This document shows, one piece after another, positions 43,649-54,280 of a DNA stretch of 64,000 nt. The DNA is from Lepraria neglecta (taxonomy: Eukaryota > Ascomycota > Lecanoromycetes > Lecanorales > Stereocaulaceae), in NCBI GenBank assembly GCA_033220425.1, contig CM065647.1, positions 1,798,001-1,862,000 of the forward strand. Reading direction: 5' to 3'. The position numbers were made by a program, and so were the translations under genes. Numbering within the stretch: position 1 is the stretch's first letter; every line of letters begins with the position of its first letter. Below the pieces are notes generated by a model. It was not told where the DNA came from. It made no database searches and saw nothing but the letters and a program-made list of their open reading frames with translations.

Positions 43649-45055
43649 ATGGCACCCATTGCTATTCAGAATGCTTCAGAGCTCACTAGCACAGACTTCA
43701 AGCAAATTATCACGAAGCCAAACCCATCAGTCACCACCATGGAGCTCACGAATACCGGCATCGAGGACACCGTTGAAAAGACAGCACCTTCTATGACCGA
43801 CAACGACCCAACAACCCAGGTCAACGAACTCGACGCCTCCAAGCTCATCTTCGAACGCAATAAAAGCCCCAAAGCGGTCCCAGAACCCAACTCCCCAGAA
43901 TCGTGGGCCCAAAATGTCTGCACCGACCACATGATAACCTGTTCCTGGACCTCGTCAGCCGGCTGGTCAGCCCCATACCTCAAACCCTACGGCCCCCTAT
44001 CCCTCATGCCCACAGCCTCAGTCCTGCACTACGCAACCGAATGCTTCGAGGGGCTCAAACTCTACCGCGGATATGATGGCAAGCTGCGACTCTTCCGTCC
44101 TGACCGTAATTCCCGGCGAATGTTAAACAGTGCGACTCGCATAGCGTTGCCAGAGTTTGATCCTAAGGAATTGCAGAAGCTGATTGAGGCGCTGGTGGCA
44201 ACGGATGGCGAGAAGTGGTTGCCGAAGAGCAGGCCGGGAAGCTTCTTGTATCTCAGGCCGACTATGATTGCGAACGACAACCATCTGGGAGTGCGAATAC
44301 CGAACGAGGCGCTCCTTTATATCTTTGCTTGTATATTTCCTAGCTTTGATACTGGAAGGGGAACGGCTGGGTTAGACGCGAACCCAGCATTTCGTGAGAA
44401 GGAGAGGCTAGGCTTGAAGTTGCTGGCGAGCAAGGAAGATACTGTGCGTGCTTGGCCGGGAGGGTTTGGCTTCGCGAAAGTGGGGGCGAACTATGGACCG
44501 TCATTGATTGCACAGGGCGAAGCGAAGGCTAGAGGATTTGACCAGGTGCTCTGGCTACTGGGGAAGGAGTGTGATGTTACCGAGGCTGGCGCGAGCAATT
44601 TTTTTGTCGTGTGGAGGACGAGAGAGGGAAAGGTCCAGCTTGTTACGGCTCCTTTGGGTGACAAGATCATTCTGGATGGGGTGACCAGGAGGAGTGTGCT
44701 CGAGTTGGCGAGAGATAGGTTGAGTGGACAGTTGGAGGTCGTGGAGAGGAGATATACGATGTGTGAGGTTGAGGAGGCCGTGGAGGAGGGAAGACTGTTG
44801 GAGGCATTCGCTGCTGGCACGGCGGTAAGGGTCATGTCTCAAAATCAAGGCGGAAACTTACTGACAAATTTGCAGTACTTCATTGCCCCAGTCGCCAAGA
44901 TAAACTTCAGAGGCACGGACCTCGAGATACCGACGTCCGAAGGCGACTCAGGAAAGTATGCTGCGGCTCTGAAGACTTGGTTGAAGGAGATTATGTACGG
45001 ACAGAAACAGCACGAATGGGGCGTGGTGGTGGAGGAAAGGCAGCTGGATGCTTGA
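43649..45055 (+). CDS. branched-chain amino acid aminotransferase
   Basis: This is a protein of 451 residues in exons 43649-44824 and 44876-45055. The 51-nt intron (GTAAGG...TTGCAG) is in frame and has no stop, so an unspliced message would still be read through, adding 17 residues. Family comparison favours splicing, giving AAGTAYFIAPVAKINFRG. The first ~60 residues are variable. The class IV aminotransferase fold shows LHYATECFEGLKLYRGYDGK, LRPTMIANDNHLGV, the PLP-lysine region GGFGFAKVGANYGPSLIAQG and TEAGASNFFVVWR. The enzyme transfers amino groups between Leu/Ile/Val and 2-oxoglutarate. No clear mitochondrial leader is visible, so a cytosolic form is possible. Confidence 0.92.
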   Translation: MAPIAIQNASELTSTDFKQIITKPNPSVTTMELTNTGIEDTVEKTAPSMTDNDPTTQVNELDASKLIFERNKSPKAVPEPNSPESWAQNVCTDHMITCSWTSSAGWSAPYLKPYGPLSLMPTASVLHYATECFEGLKLYRGYDGKLRLFRPDRNSRRMLNSATRIALPEFDPKELQKLIEALVATDGEKWLPKSRPGSFLYLRPTMIANDNHLGVRIPNEALLYIFACIFPSFDTGRGTAGLDANPAFREKERLGLKLLASKEDTVRAWPGGFGFAKVGANYGPSLIAQGEAKARGFDQVLWLLGKECDVTEAGASNFFVVWRTREGKVQLVTAPLGDKIILDGVTRRSVLELARDRLSGQLEVVERRYTMCEVEEAVEEGRLLEAFAAGTAVRVMSQNQGGNLLTNLQYFIAPVAKINFRGTDLEIPTSEGDSGKYAAALKTWLKEIMYGQKQHEWGVVVEERQLDA

Positions 45056-45652
45056 ACACTTTCCTAGGTCCGGAAAAATAATAGATGGAAGAAAAAATCG
45101 AGGGCGAAATTCCACAGATCAGCGACCTTCATAGATAGAAGAAATACATCGACGAAGAACAGTATAGACAATAATATAGAAATAGAAGAATTGGCACTCT
45201 GCCAAAATTTTCGTCAGAATCATGCTCCTGCGGTGCCGATTTTCCTATACTTCATAGGTAACGTGACAGTGTCTTGGTCGCTCTTACGATGTTTGTTTTG
45301 TCACATTTTGAAGAGGACTGGAACAGTATTTTGGTTAGATCTATGCTCTGCAGCAGCGTAGTATAGCATAGCCGTGGCTCTAGTAAACTGTGAAGGGAGC
45401 CACAATAAAGATTCTTCAACTGGAGAACTGGCTGTCTTGTAAGAGGTAGAATAGGATGCTGCCACGATTATTTGACCAAGGAGCTGAGAATCTGGCTGTT
45501 TTGTAAAAGGCATAGTTGAGTACTGCCCCATTATCTGACCAAGGAGCTGAGAATCTGGCGATTCTCTTGATCCAGGAGCTGCCGTTTGACATTATGATCC
45601 GAGCAAGAAGGTGAAAGTCTATTACAAGTAGGAGCAGACGAAGGTCAAGCCA
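45056..45652. other. intergenic, convergent 3' ends with a tandem repeat
   Basis: About 600 bp between the stops of the aminotransferase and the cytidylyltransferase. It contains the 63-bp tandem repeat listed next. Confidence 0.55.
45423..45580. repeat. 63-bp tandem repeat, 2.5 copies
   Basis: Units start at 45423, 45486 and 45549 (exact 63-bp spacing) with GAGAAxCTGGC and end with TGACCAAGGAGCT or TGATCCAGGAGCT. The first two are full length and diverged in the middle; the third is truncated. It lies in shared 3' untranslated sequence. Confidence 0.75.
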
Positions 45653-47153
45653 TTACCGGTTGACCGCTCGGTCCTTTTCGAGACCTGCTGCTTCTTGCTC
45701 CAAAGCTTCTCTCCGTTTTACCGCCTCTTCCGTTGTAGCTTTCTCCCCTTTTGCTCTTTGTCTTGCCTCGTACATCTCTCTGCTTTTTAGTATCCGCTGC
45801 ACGATCTCTCCAGCATTCACGTTCTGAAAGTCGTGACTACCAACCTCATGGTATATGCCCAGCTCCTTGGCGCCAGTGTATGGATCATACGTCAGTGGCA
45901 TGAATGAAGTAGGCCCGTGGTAGACTGCGTCCGGAGTACCGTATGGAATATTGGTGAGATACGCCTTGCTTGGTGTGAAGGGAGCTGAGAAGATGACAGA
46001 ATTGACGTACTATTTGCATGTTAGTTTGCATGTGTAGAAGCTGCCTCTGGAAACATACTCGGCACTGAAGTACGCAAAGTCCTCGCTCGAAGATGTTCAT
46101 AATTGGATAGTTCACTCCTTTCCAGTGATTGATGACTTCGTCATCATGAACACCAACCACGACGTATGCCGGAGCATAGTCCTTTTCTAAGTCATTGTAC
46201 CATCCACTCCTACGTCCATGTGACTCTTCTGCTTTGACCACTTGTCGTAGGAACTCGATGTGTCCGGAGGAGAAGAGGTCAAACCCTCCATCCACATACA
46301 CAATGCGTTGTCCCGAACGAGGTCCTTCGCCCTTGACCATACTACGATAAGAGCCCTTCTCTTCTGAGGCATCATCTTCCATGGCTGCCTTAGAGCCAAA
46401 CCAGCTAAGGACTTCCGGGCCTTGCTGTAAGCCAGATTCATCTGTAGCATAATCTCTGATTCTCTGGCTCATTTCTTCTCCAAACTTCTTGCGTTCGTCT
46501 GGGCTGCCATGGCCTTCGACACCTGACAAGATCCCCCAGAGTGACTTGATAAAATGACTCTTGGTACACAGAAGCATTCTACCAACAAGATCTGTGGTAG
46601 AGATTCCGGGTGTCCGCTTGACAACCAAGAACCGACCAGCTGCTTTGACATATCTGTAGCAGTCCTCTCCACCGCTGTCCGAAGTGATGTCATCTCCATG
46701 AACAACATATTGACAGCCGTAATGGGAAATCCATGGTAATGAAGTGACATAAGGAGCATACGGCACAGACTTGGTAGACCATCGGCAAGCATCGACCGCG
46801 GCGACACTGTCCTAAACCTTCAGCTAGCCTCCACCGTGTCATGAAGGGCACCAACCGCTCCTTCAATGTCATCACAGTCGGCCCTTTATTTTCTAAGATC
46901 TCCTCGTCTGAATGTATCCCAACGAGTAGCTCTTTCCCCAGTCTTCTTGCCTGTAGTATGGCGCCAGCATGACCTATGCTCCTTAGCTATCCACGAACAT
47001 ACAACACCTCCACTAGGAGGTGTGCGTACCGTGATGAGCAAAGTCGAAACAGCCGTCGACCCAAATTCGATCCTTAGAGACGGGGACATCCTCCTGGGGG
47101 TCCACAGGCCAGTTGCCCTGCGTGGGTACGTCTGATACAACGCTTGTACCCAT
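45653..47153 (-). CDS. ECT1: CTP:phosphoethanolamine cytidylyltransferase
   Basis: This is a protein of 448 residues in four exons: 47153-47030, 46973-46856, 46806-46059 and 46009-45653. Two cytidylyltransferase domains are present. The first has RIWVDGCFDFAHHGHAGAIL with the HxGH signature (rebuilt across intron 1), then LVGIHSDEEILENKGP, SHYGCQYVVHGDDITSD and RTPGISTTDLVGRML. The second has IVYVDGGFDLFSSGHIEFLR, where the first His of HxGH is Ser, as often seen in this family's second domain. YVVVGVHDDEVINHWKGVNY follows. The enzyme makes CDP-ethanolamine in the Kennedy pathway. Intron 2 was set as GTTGGT...GGACAG because this gives KERVAAVDACRW. The C-terminal 80 residues are helical and charged. 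Confidence 0.92.
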
Positions 47154-47543
47154 TGCTGCACAATATGAAAGACTACTCTGATAGAGAAACCAAGCTTCGA
47201 GCTGGTAGAGAAGGAATTGGCGGATCAGAAGATCAAGGAAGTTTGGATGAAGGCCGGCCGGTAGTAAGCGAGGCGGTATCCTATCGGTACCTGTCGATCT
47301 TGGCTCACATGGCCGATCGAGACCACCAAGGCTGAAGGCCATGCAGTCCATGATACCTGCTTACTTTCCTTACAAAGCCTAATCCCTCCGCCTTTCGCAT
47401 CGGCTTCGCTATCCCACGTTTTGTCCTTTTGTATAAAGTCTTCTCCACCGTTACATCGCCGAACTTCTAGCCGCTCTCATACGCCGAGCCGGACCAGCAT
47501 TTGTGCACTTGGAATGCACTAGTCTCCCATTGGAGGGACATGG
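47154..47543. promoter_or_regulatory. divergent promoter region
   Basis: About 390 bp between the cytidylyltransferase start and the next plus-strand gene. Nothing specific is recognised. Confidence 0.45.
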
Positions 47544-48941
47544 ATGATGGGGCACGGACAACATCGAAATTCCACGGGCCCTACGAGCTTTGTCTCCAGT
47601 CTGGAAACATCTGCCAAACGCATTGCCGGCAATAAATCCACGCCGGCGCAGCTTGACGGCGTATTTGAGTCAATTGACGAAGGCTACCCTCCCAGCTTCA
47701 GCACCAAGCGCTCCTCGAGCTCCTCCAGATCCTCCCTACTGAGTCCTTACAAGACAAGGGCCGCGTCTGAAAGCAACGCCTCCATCGCTTCCCAGTTGCA
47801 AGCTCATGATACAAAAGCCGCTCAATCGCGGCTCGGCAAGAATCCGCTTTCCAAATCAGCCTCCTTATCTTCCTGGAAACCTTTGTCGAACCAGCAAAGC
47901 CTGCAAGATTTTGTTCCACCCGCATCAGGTGTCTCTACTTATGTAGACGTCGAAAATTCTACGGGCTCACTTACGATGGCTGAGACTGCCTTTGCGAATG
48001 GATACCGGCAGGAGTATGGCAAACCTCCAAGTACTTCGGCTTCGAACGTGAGCTTTGGGGCAGGCGGGAACAATGGGCCATTGCCAACATCAGGTCTCCC
48101 GCCTGCTGGGGGAATGCAGAATCCGGGCATTGTATACCAGCAGGTACACGACATGTCCACGAAGAGAATATCTACGCTAGATTACCTGAAGAAGGCTCAC
48201 GAAGGTCGTGTCTATTGGTATAAGACGCTCCTTTTCAACAAGTCGGACCTGGCGAAAATGCCCTTCTTCGAGCCAAAAAGGCTTGCTCGAAGAGCCACCA
48301 ATTATCTCCTGCTTGGGCTTTCTCTTCCCAGTATTCTCGATTTGAATTCTGCAACCCAACAAGAATATCTTCGTGCGCTCAACGCCCTCTTGAGCGAATT
48401 CGAGTCATACCAGCAGGTTCATCCGCCAGAAGGAGGCTCTGCTTCCTCGCTTTCCCGGGCACGCATACCATCAATGTTCAAGCGCGCAACTGCAGCTAGT
48501 ACGAAGGGCCGTAGGACAAGTTCAGCAGCAGACATCGGACTCCCGATGCATACCAGTGACCCCACGGATCTGAAAAAGATGTCAAGTGTGTCCACAACTG
48601 GATCAACAATTCCATCCTTTCCAGCCAGCGAGCAGGAACTATTGCCGGGCGAGGAGTACACTCATCTGCTTACCCCGTCGTTGCCGTTCGATCCAGATTT
48701 CTTCGAGACCTTCGCAACGCTGTGTGATGTATTAATTGATTGCTACACCCGGATCCTAGCCCTGATACCTTCACCAGCGATGTGTGCTCCGGGAACCGGA
48801 GAGCTCTTTGCAAAAGTAGATGCAAGATTGCGAAAAGTAATTGTTTCAGGAATCGTGAAGGAATTTGAGGATGCTAGCAGAGCTGGGGCGAAGGCTGAAT
48901 TTGCCGGATTGGGCAAGGTAGTGCTAGGAGGCCTAATGTAA
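47544..48941 (+). CDS. conserved fungal protein of unknown function, Ser-rich
   Basis: This single-exon frame encodes 465 residues. The first ~210 residues are Ser-rich and disordered (KRSSSSSRSSLLSPYKTRAA). A conserved-looking region follows (STKRISTLDYLKKAHEGRVY, WYKTLLFNKSDLAKMPFFEP, RATNYLLLGLSLPSILDLNS). After another Ser-rich gap comes a compact C-terminal domain: YTHLLTPSLPFDPDFFETFA, TLCDVLIDCYTRILALIPSP, GTGELFAKVDARLRKVIVSG and ending GLGKVVLGGLM. I believe related proteins occur widely in filamentous ascomycetes without a named role, but I cannot cite a family. The start codons MM at 47544 and 47547 are both possible. Confidence 0.75.
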   Translation: MMGHGQHRNSTGPTSFVSSLETSAKRIAGNKSTPAQLDGVFESIDEGYPPSFSTKRSSSSSRSSLLSPYKTRAASESNASIASQLQAHDTKAAQSRLGKNPLSKSASLSSWKPLSNQQSLQDFVPPASGVSTYVDVENSTGSLTMAETAFANGYRQEYGKPPSTSASNVSFGAGGNNGPLPTSGLPPAGGMQNPGIVYQQVHDMSTKRISTLDYLKKAHEGRVYWYKTLLFNKSDLAKMPFFEPKRLARRATNYLLLGLSLPSILDLNSATQQEYLRALNALLSEFESYQQVHPPEGGSASSLSRARIPSMFKRATAASTKGRRTSSAADIGLPMHTSDPTDLKKMSSVSTTGSTIPSFPASEQELLPGEEYTHLLTPSLPFDPDFFETFATLCDVLIDCYTRILALIPSPAMCAPGTGELFAKVDARLRKVIVSGIVKEFEDASRAGAKAEFAGLGKVVLGGLM

Positions 48942-50163
48942 AAAATGGCTGTGCGAGCTTTATCGCAAAACAAGAAATAACTTCGAGTAGCATGCCAGGT
49001 CGAGGAGCTTCGCTGTACTGAGATACGTGCGGACGTGGATCTGTGCGAGCTCAAACCGAAAGGCTTCGTGTTGCAGAGATGTGTACGTTGATAATTGGTT
49101 GTCAATAGGCTCACGAGTACTGACATGTGTCAATAGCCTGGACATCTCTCTGAGCTCTGCATCACATCCTGGCTCTCATACAACTTGGGATCGACGAATT
49201 GACGTCACATTAGGGAGTGTTGCGCCACGACTTTGCGTGGGACATGGCCAGGACTGGGCCCCCAAACTGCTCTTCCCTGGCCAGGTGGGGGTCGTGGGGT
49301 AATGGCAAAAGCTGGAGCGCGGAGGAACAATCAATACACCCGATACTATTCTGAAGGATTCAGCAAGCGTGATGGCGACTCCATTTTATGGGCCAGATCG
49401 CTAATGGCGGTCGGTATTCTCAATAAGAGGTTCCAGGGCAAGATGTCGACTAGCTGACTGCCATGCTGTCAGCGTGCAGAGCCTCTATCCCACGTTGGTG
49501 TTCCTTTACTGGAGTGGTGGCCCAGTAGAGCAGAGACCATCTACCAGCACTCAGTATGCTGTCTCATAGGGCGAGGCCGGCTTATCGAGACACCGAGAGA
49601 TCGAGGGGGGCGAAGGGGACGAGAAGACTATCAGGGAAAGTCTGCCAGACATGCACGATGTGGCATTACGAATGTGATGCCTACCAAAACGGCTTGTATA
49701 AAATGGCCTGTATAACAGTGCCCCTTCAATCTTTGACACATACATGAGAAGATGATGCGACCAGATCTAGCCCTGGAGAAATATTGGCGGAGTGGTCAGT
49801 CTGTTGCTGTCGAGTCAGTCTCGCGATCAACAAGCCATAGGACATAGAGATTGACAAGGTGCAAGAAAAGTGATTGAGAGAATCCAACTTATATTGCACG
49901 AATAATTGGAAGTTCTTCGCAAGGGTCTGAGGTTGGCGGTGGAAAAATCCGTATTTTCCAGCAATTATTCTATGTCTATCTCGAGTCCTTGATAAGTCCT
50001 GCCAGAAAGATAAGAGCTTTATAATGCTTCGGAACAGAGTTCACTTTTGTAGGAACGCCGTCCTTTTTGGCCCTGCATGCAAATGAATCAAGCCCATGGT
50101 ATCAAACGCCCGTTATGACCGCTAAATCCAATAATGCCTCCTCATTCCCAATCCCTCATCCCC
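48942..50163. other. long intergenic stretch
   Basis: About 1.2 kb between convergent stops (the unknown gene and the PRELI gene). It includes a small pseudoknot-like arrangement at 49245-49291, noted under findings. No gene or known RNA is seen. Confidence 0.5.
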
Positions 50164-50763
50164 CTACGCGTGCACGATCTCCCTCTCCTCCCTTTCCCTG
50201 GCTTCCCGTTCCCTCTCCTCCCCGAAAACCCTCCTACTCATCTCCAACACCGCCTCAAACCCCTCTCGCCCCCTCTTCGCATTTTCCCTAAACCTCTCCA
50301 CACTCGCCTCCTCAATCTTTGCCTTCACCTTCTTCCACCCCCCACAAAGAGCCGTAATCCTCGCCTCCTGCTCAAACTTCGTCCGTTCATGTCCCGGCTC
50401 GCTCTTGCTCTCATCAGGCTCATATACCACTGTCTCCCTCACGCTTAGTAAATTCGACCACGTCAAATTTGTGGAGCACATCGTTACTCTTTTCGCTTCA
50501 GTGTCAACGTAGGATGTTTCGTAGACGTAGGAGGTATTGCTACCACCTAAGACCGCGAGAACCCAGTCGGGACAGGTTTGTGTGCATGTTATTAAGCGTT
50601 CGGTGCGGAGGATTCCCGTTGCAGGGTCGACGTGGCGTGAGAGGGTGTCAACTGCGACTACATGGGAGGATTTTTGGTTCCAGGGACAGTATTTTAGCCA
50701 GTTGGCTGTTGAGACTTCGGCCCAGCTGTAGTCGAAGGTGTAGGAGGAGGAGAAGACGCGCAT
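50164..50763 (-). CDS. PRELI/MSF1-domain protein (Ups family, mitochondrial lipid transfer)
   Basis: This single-exon protein of 199 residues starts MRVFSSSYTFDYSWAEVSTA, the N-terminal strand-helix of PRELI domains, and continues NQKSSHVVAVDTLSRHVDPA, LRTERLITCTQTCPDWVLAV, YVYETSYVDTEAKRVTMCST and LLSVRETVVYEPD. Ups proteins, with Mdm35, move phosphatidic acid or phosphatidylserine across the mitochondrial intermembrane space. The start resembles Ups2/SLMO more than Ups1, so phosphatidylserine is the better guess. The C-terminus is a long charged helix (EEREREAREREEREIVHA), somewhat extended. The start is the ATG at 50763. Confidence 0.85.
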   Translation of the reverse strand: MRVFSSSYTFDYSWAEVSTANWLKYCPWNQKSSHVVAVDTLSRHVDPATGILRTERLITCTQTCPDWVLAVLGGSNTSYVYETSYVDTEAKRVTMCSTNLTWSNLLSVRETVVYEPDESKSEPGHERTKFEQEARITALCGGWKKVKAKIEEASVERFRENAKRGREGFEAVLEMSRRVFGEEREREAREREEREIVHA

Positions 50764-51565
50764 GGTTGGTTGTGGTCAGCTTAGGGTGAGATATTTGTGG
50801 GTTTTGGAGGAGACGCTGGCGTTGTTGGTGTAAATTCAATGAAATGGATGTTGAGAGGTAGTTTGAAGAAGTCGTGGATACTTTTAGGAAAGGTAGAGTG
50901 GTTATAGTGGGGATGTCATTGCTATCGTGAGGTCTTTGAGAAATTTTTTGGCCCGACGAACATTCGGCGATTTTCTCCGGCTATTCTACGATCTCTTGGC
51001 GTTTCCGAGTTTTTCCGGCGCCGATTCAGCCGATCAACAAAGGGTTTCCGGTCCAGCGCACCTTTGTTCTCTTGACATGGACAAAACTTCAGTCCCTCTA
51101 TGGCATCATACTTCGACAGACAAGTCTCCGAAGACGGAGAATTTAATACTTGTGAACCAAAGCGATCACTGCTAGAAAACTCGACGGTCTATTGGGTCTA
51201 CAAAAGTTGCTGTCACTCGCCTTGGTGGCATGGCCCTCCAGCATTGATTATGCCGAGATGTTGTCACAGTTCATGCTATTGCAGGCTTTCCCAAAAGGAA
51301 AGATCTTATTATTGTCCGCATACCATCACCACTATTCGCTGCATTGAATGTTCAATATTACATTGTCCCTTCCTGTATTTGTGCCGCAAAGCCTCACCAA
51401 AGCTGAAAGAACCTGTCCTGCCCCCTTTCCATTTACTCGCGCATATCATAGTGACTGCGCTACTACAGCACGATTGCAGTCAAGAAGATCCATGTGAACA
51501 ATAGTACTATATTTGCCTGTCAAGTTCAATTAGCTTGCTGCCTGAAAAGGTCACATCATCATGTC
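50764..51565. other. intergenic
   Basis: About 800 bp upstream of the PRELI gene. A plus-strand open frame at 51100-51504 begins with ATG and is Cys-rich, but I see no signal peptide or family pattern and do not call it. The rest shows nothing. Confidence 0.4.
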
Positions 51566-52410
51566 TTACCGCGATTTGGCCCTGTCCCCTGTGGAAGTCC
51601 GTCCAGAGTTCCATCCAGAATTCCCTCCGGTGCAGCTATTTGGGGAGGCTGTCGGAGTGGTATTGCCAATCGCAGGACGTGGGGTACTAGCTGGCGATGG
51701 TGGGTGGGACACAAATCCACCGTCAGCACCGACTGTAGGTGTGCTTTTGAAGGCCCCTGTTGTTGGTCCAGCGCCCTGGGTATTTACTGCTCGCACGCAT
51801 GGGCTTGGGAGAGACCGATCCGCTGAAGCCTCTAGGCTGGAGAAATCCGCGGGGTCTGCAGTTGAGACGTATGACAGGCAAGAGCCATAATAATCGTCAT
51901 AGTAGGAACCATCATAGGTCTGCGAATCTTAACAGAGACACGGCACCTGGGAGGTGAAGTCAGCGTCCGTGAACCCTGGTGTTTGGCTTTCGCAGAATTC
52001 GGATATCGAGTTCAATGAGCTGCATGCCATGAAATTCGGGTCGTCCGTTATGGCGGTTGGAAGCACTGTCGTTATGGCTGCTGTTGCAAAGGCTGAAGTG
52101 GCAGCGCTACCGAGATTGAGGTCTTCTGCTAGACATTCAACCACAGAATCAACGTCGGTGAGAGTGGAGCATTGACCTATGGTTGGGTCAATGCCTGTAC
52201 AGCTGCTGCAGATGTAGTTCGCGCAGTCGGAGACGCTGTTAGCGCACTGGGCTTCGGCATCTGTGCAGGCTTGACGTTTGAAGAGTGCAACCTTCTCAAC
52301 AGGGCTCAAGCTCAATGCCTGAGCCGTTTGAAGTATTGGAATAATGAAAAGCACGAATGCAAAGAGCCTAGCGAAGGAACTGGTTTGATACAAGGAATTG
52401 ATTTATGGCT
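51566..52410 (-). pseudogene. secreted cysteine-rich protein gene, copy 1, probably a pseudogene
   Basis: The frame encodes a hydrophobic leader (FARLFAFVLFIIPILQTAQA), then a Cys-rich part (ACTDAEAQCANSVSDCANYI, CSSCTGIDPTIGQCS). A Thr/Ala-rich linker and a second Cys-rich part follow (ACSSLNSISEFCESQTPGFT, VPCLC). A stop codon then falls where the sister copy reads Tyr, although related sequence continues to 51566 (YGSCLSYVSTADPADFSSLE, PSPCVRAVNTQGAGPTTGAF). There is no ATG in frame before the leader: the position matching the sister copy's ATG reads ATT, and the frame there is shifted. I therefore call it a pseudogene. The Cys pattern is not a standard CFEM domain; the function of the intact form is unknown. 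Confidence 0.6.
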
Positions 52411-53254
52411 ATCTAACGACGAAGCCGGAACGCTGGAATGACCAGTGAAATATAAAACAAATTGCAGCAATGTTGAGGCATGCCAAGCAGACAGGTCGCT
52501 GGGAGACTGTCTCTTTCGAGCTCTCGACTATGATGCCAAGATCTGAATGTTCGGGAAAATGCGTAATTATTGTGATGCAGATTGGGCCTTGTGCGGCTGA
52601 GCGCTGGCCGGACTGGGGTTCAGGAGACTGAGGATTGACAGTTAACAGCCTTGCATGGAACGGTCAAGGGTCTAAGATTACTTCCTCCAAGAAAAGCCAC
52701 TCGTTCCCGCTTACTTCTTTGGTCGGCTACAGCGTGATTGTGGAATCACACTGCAATGAATCAGATTATTTGATATCATTATTCGTTAAAGGGGTTCGGA
52801 TTCCATGCAACTCCCGCCCAATAATCCATCTAGCTTCTGTTCAACTTGGCTTGGCTTTCCCTTGGCTTTCAATCTAGACATCCCAGCCCTAACCGATCAA
52901 GCAGTGCACTGCAGTCTAGCTGAAAGAGCATTGAGCCTCACTAGACTGGAAATACAACAGACGGACGGGCTCATCTTACGAGCGGCTTGGTCGTTGCTAA
53001 GATAAATGATCTCGCCCGTCACGCACTTGTTGCTTTGCTCCTTCACGATATGTCACATGTTGCAGTGACTCTCAATGGTGCAGGTTGTTCGGAAGTGAAA
53101 ATATCTCCTTGCCTTTCGTATCTCCATTACTTCGAGTCTTCCCAAGTATTGCTATGATCACATTCTTTTGTCGTCACGCAGAGTCTTTCAACCTGAGGTT
53201 CCTTGCCATGTCCTTATCCAACATCACCACAAATCTTTTGGGGAAGCACCTTCA
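52411..53254. other. intergenic between the two cysteine-rich copies
   Basis: About 840 bp without a recognisable gene. It is likely part of the duplicated unit's flanking sequence, but I see no clear direct repeat across it. Confidence 0.4.
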
Positions 53255-54280
53255 CTAGAGTGCGATTATAGTGAACAGGATGGATGAGATCAACAGAATT
53301 GCATTTATCTGCTAGGTTCGGTCAGCTTGAGTTTTCAGAGTTTACAGAGTTTACACTTTTGCGTTTCTTACCGGTGTCATGACCTTTCCTTCGGAGGCGG
53401 CAGTCGCTTTTGAGGATGTGGATGTGGATTTGGGTGAGGATGAGGATGAGGTTATGGATGTTGGGCTTGGTGTGGTATTGACAATCGCAGGACCGTGTGC
53501 ATTAGATGGGAGTGCGACAAGAAGCTACCGCCCCCAGCAGTCGTTGTGCCTGTGAAAGCCGCTGTTGTTGGTCCAGCATTTGAGGTGGCGGGGGCAGCCC
53601 CTCCTACTGCACAAGGGCTAGTGGGAATTGATCCGTCGAAAAAAGTCTCCAAGCTTGAGAGGTCCAAGGAATCCGCCACTGTAGAAAGGTATGGGAGGCA
53701 AGAATTAAGCCAACCATCAAAGGGATACGCGCCCTGCGTGCTGTAACAAAGACACCCCGCAGCAGAGGTGAACGCTGATATGTCGGTGAAGCTTGGTGTT
53801 TGGGTCTCGCAGTAGTCGAATATCGAGTTAACTTCATTGCGGGGCCTGAGAGTATGGATCGTCTGACATCGATGCTGCAAGCCCAGATGTCGAAGCCGCT
53901 GCTGTCGTGGCGCCTGCTGCTAGAAAGGACGGTGCTGTCAGCCAGGACGTCGCTGCCGTCGTTACGTCCTTTATGAATTCCGAAGCTGCAGAGACCGAGT
54001 GATCAATTCCGAACACGTCTTCGATGCATTGGAGTAGTTGTTCGGGATTATAATTTCTGGTGGGGTTAGTGCAACATTGTGCTATTTCCTGGCTGAGGCC
54101 GTCACTGCCGCTTGTACAAGAGTTGCAGAAGTAAGCAACACAGGTCTTGGTGTCGCCAGTGCAATAATCCTTGGCATTGTCGCTACACCCGTTGGAACTC
54201 TGTGTGTGGGTGGATGGTAGGATTGAAACAGCAAGCAGGCCCAGAGCAAAGAGCTTAGCAAGAGAACAGCGCCAAGGCAT
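53255..54280 (-). pseudogene. secreted cysteine-rich protein gene, copy 2, frames disagree
   Basis: This copy starts with a good ATG (54280) and signal peptide (MPWRCSLAKLFALGLLAVSI), then a Cys-rich part (NGCSDNAKDYCTGDTKTCVA, YFCNSCTSGSDGLSQ). The matching downstream part (NSIFDYCETQTPSFTDISAF, GCLCYSTQGAYPFDGWLNSC) lies in the next frame, and the Ser/Thr-rich part after it returns to the first frame. The end is well formed: a GTAAGA donor at 53371, a 62-63-nt intron and a last exon (53308-53255) encoding INAILLISSILFTIIAL, a typical GPI-signal tail. The two one-base offsets may be true mutations, assembly errors or unrecognised introns, so functionality is open. The sister copy 1 lies 0.9 kb downstream on the same strand. 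Confidence 0.5.

Noticed and set aside
45423-45580. tandem repeat considered as CRISPR-like
   Set aside because: Repeat and spacer pattern is absent, and the genome is eukaryotic.
51100-51504. plus-strand Cys-rich open frame starting with ATG
   Set aside because: No signal peptide, no ordered cysteine spacing and no family resemblance; likely chance.
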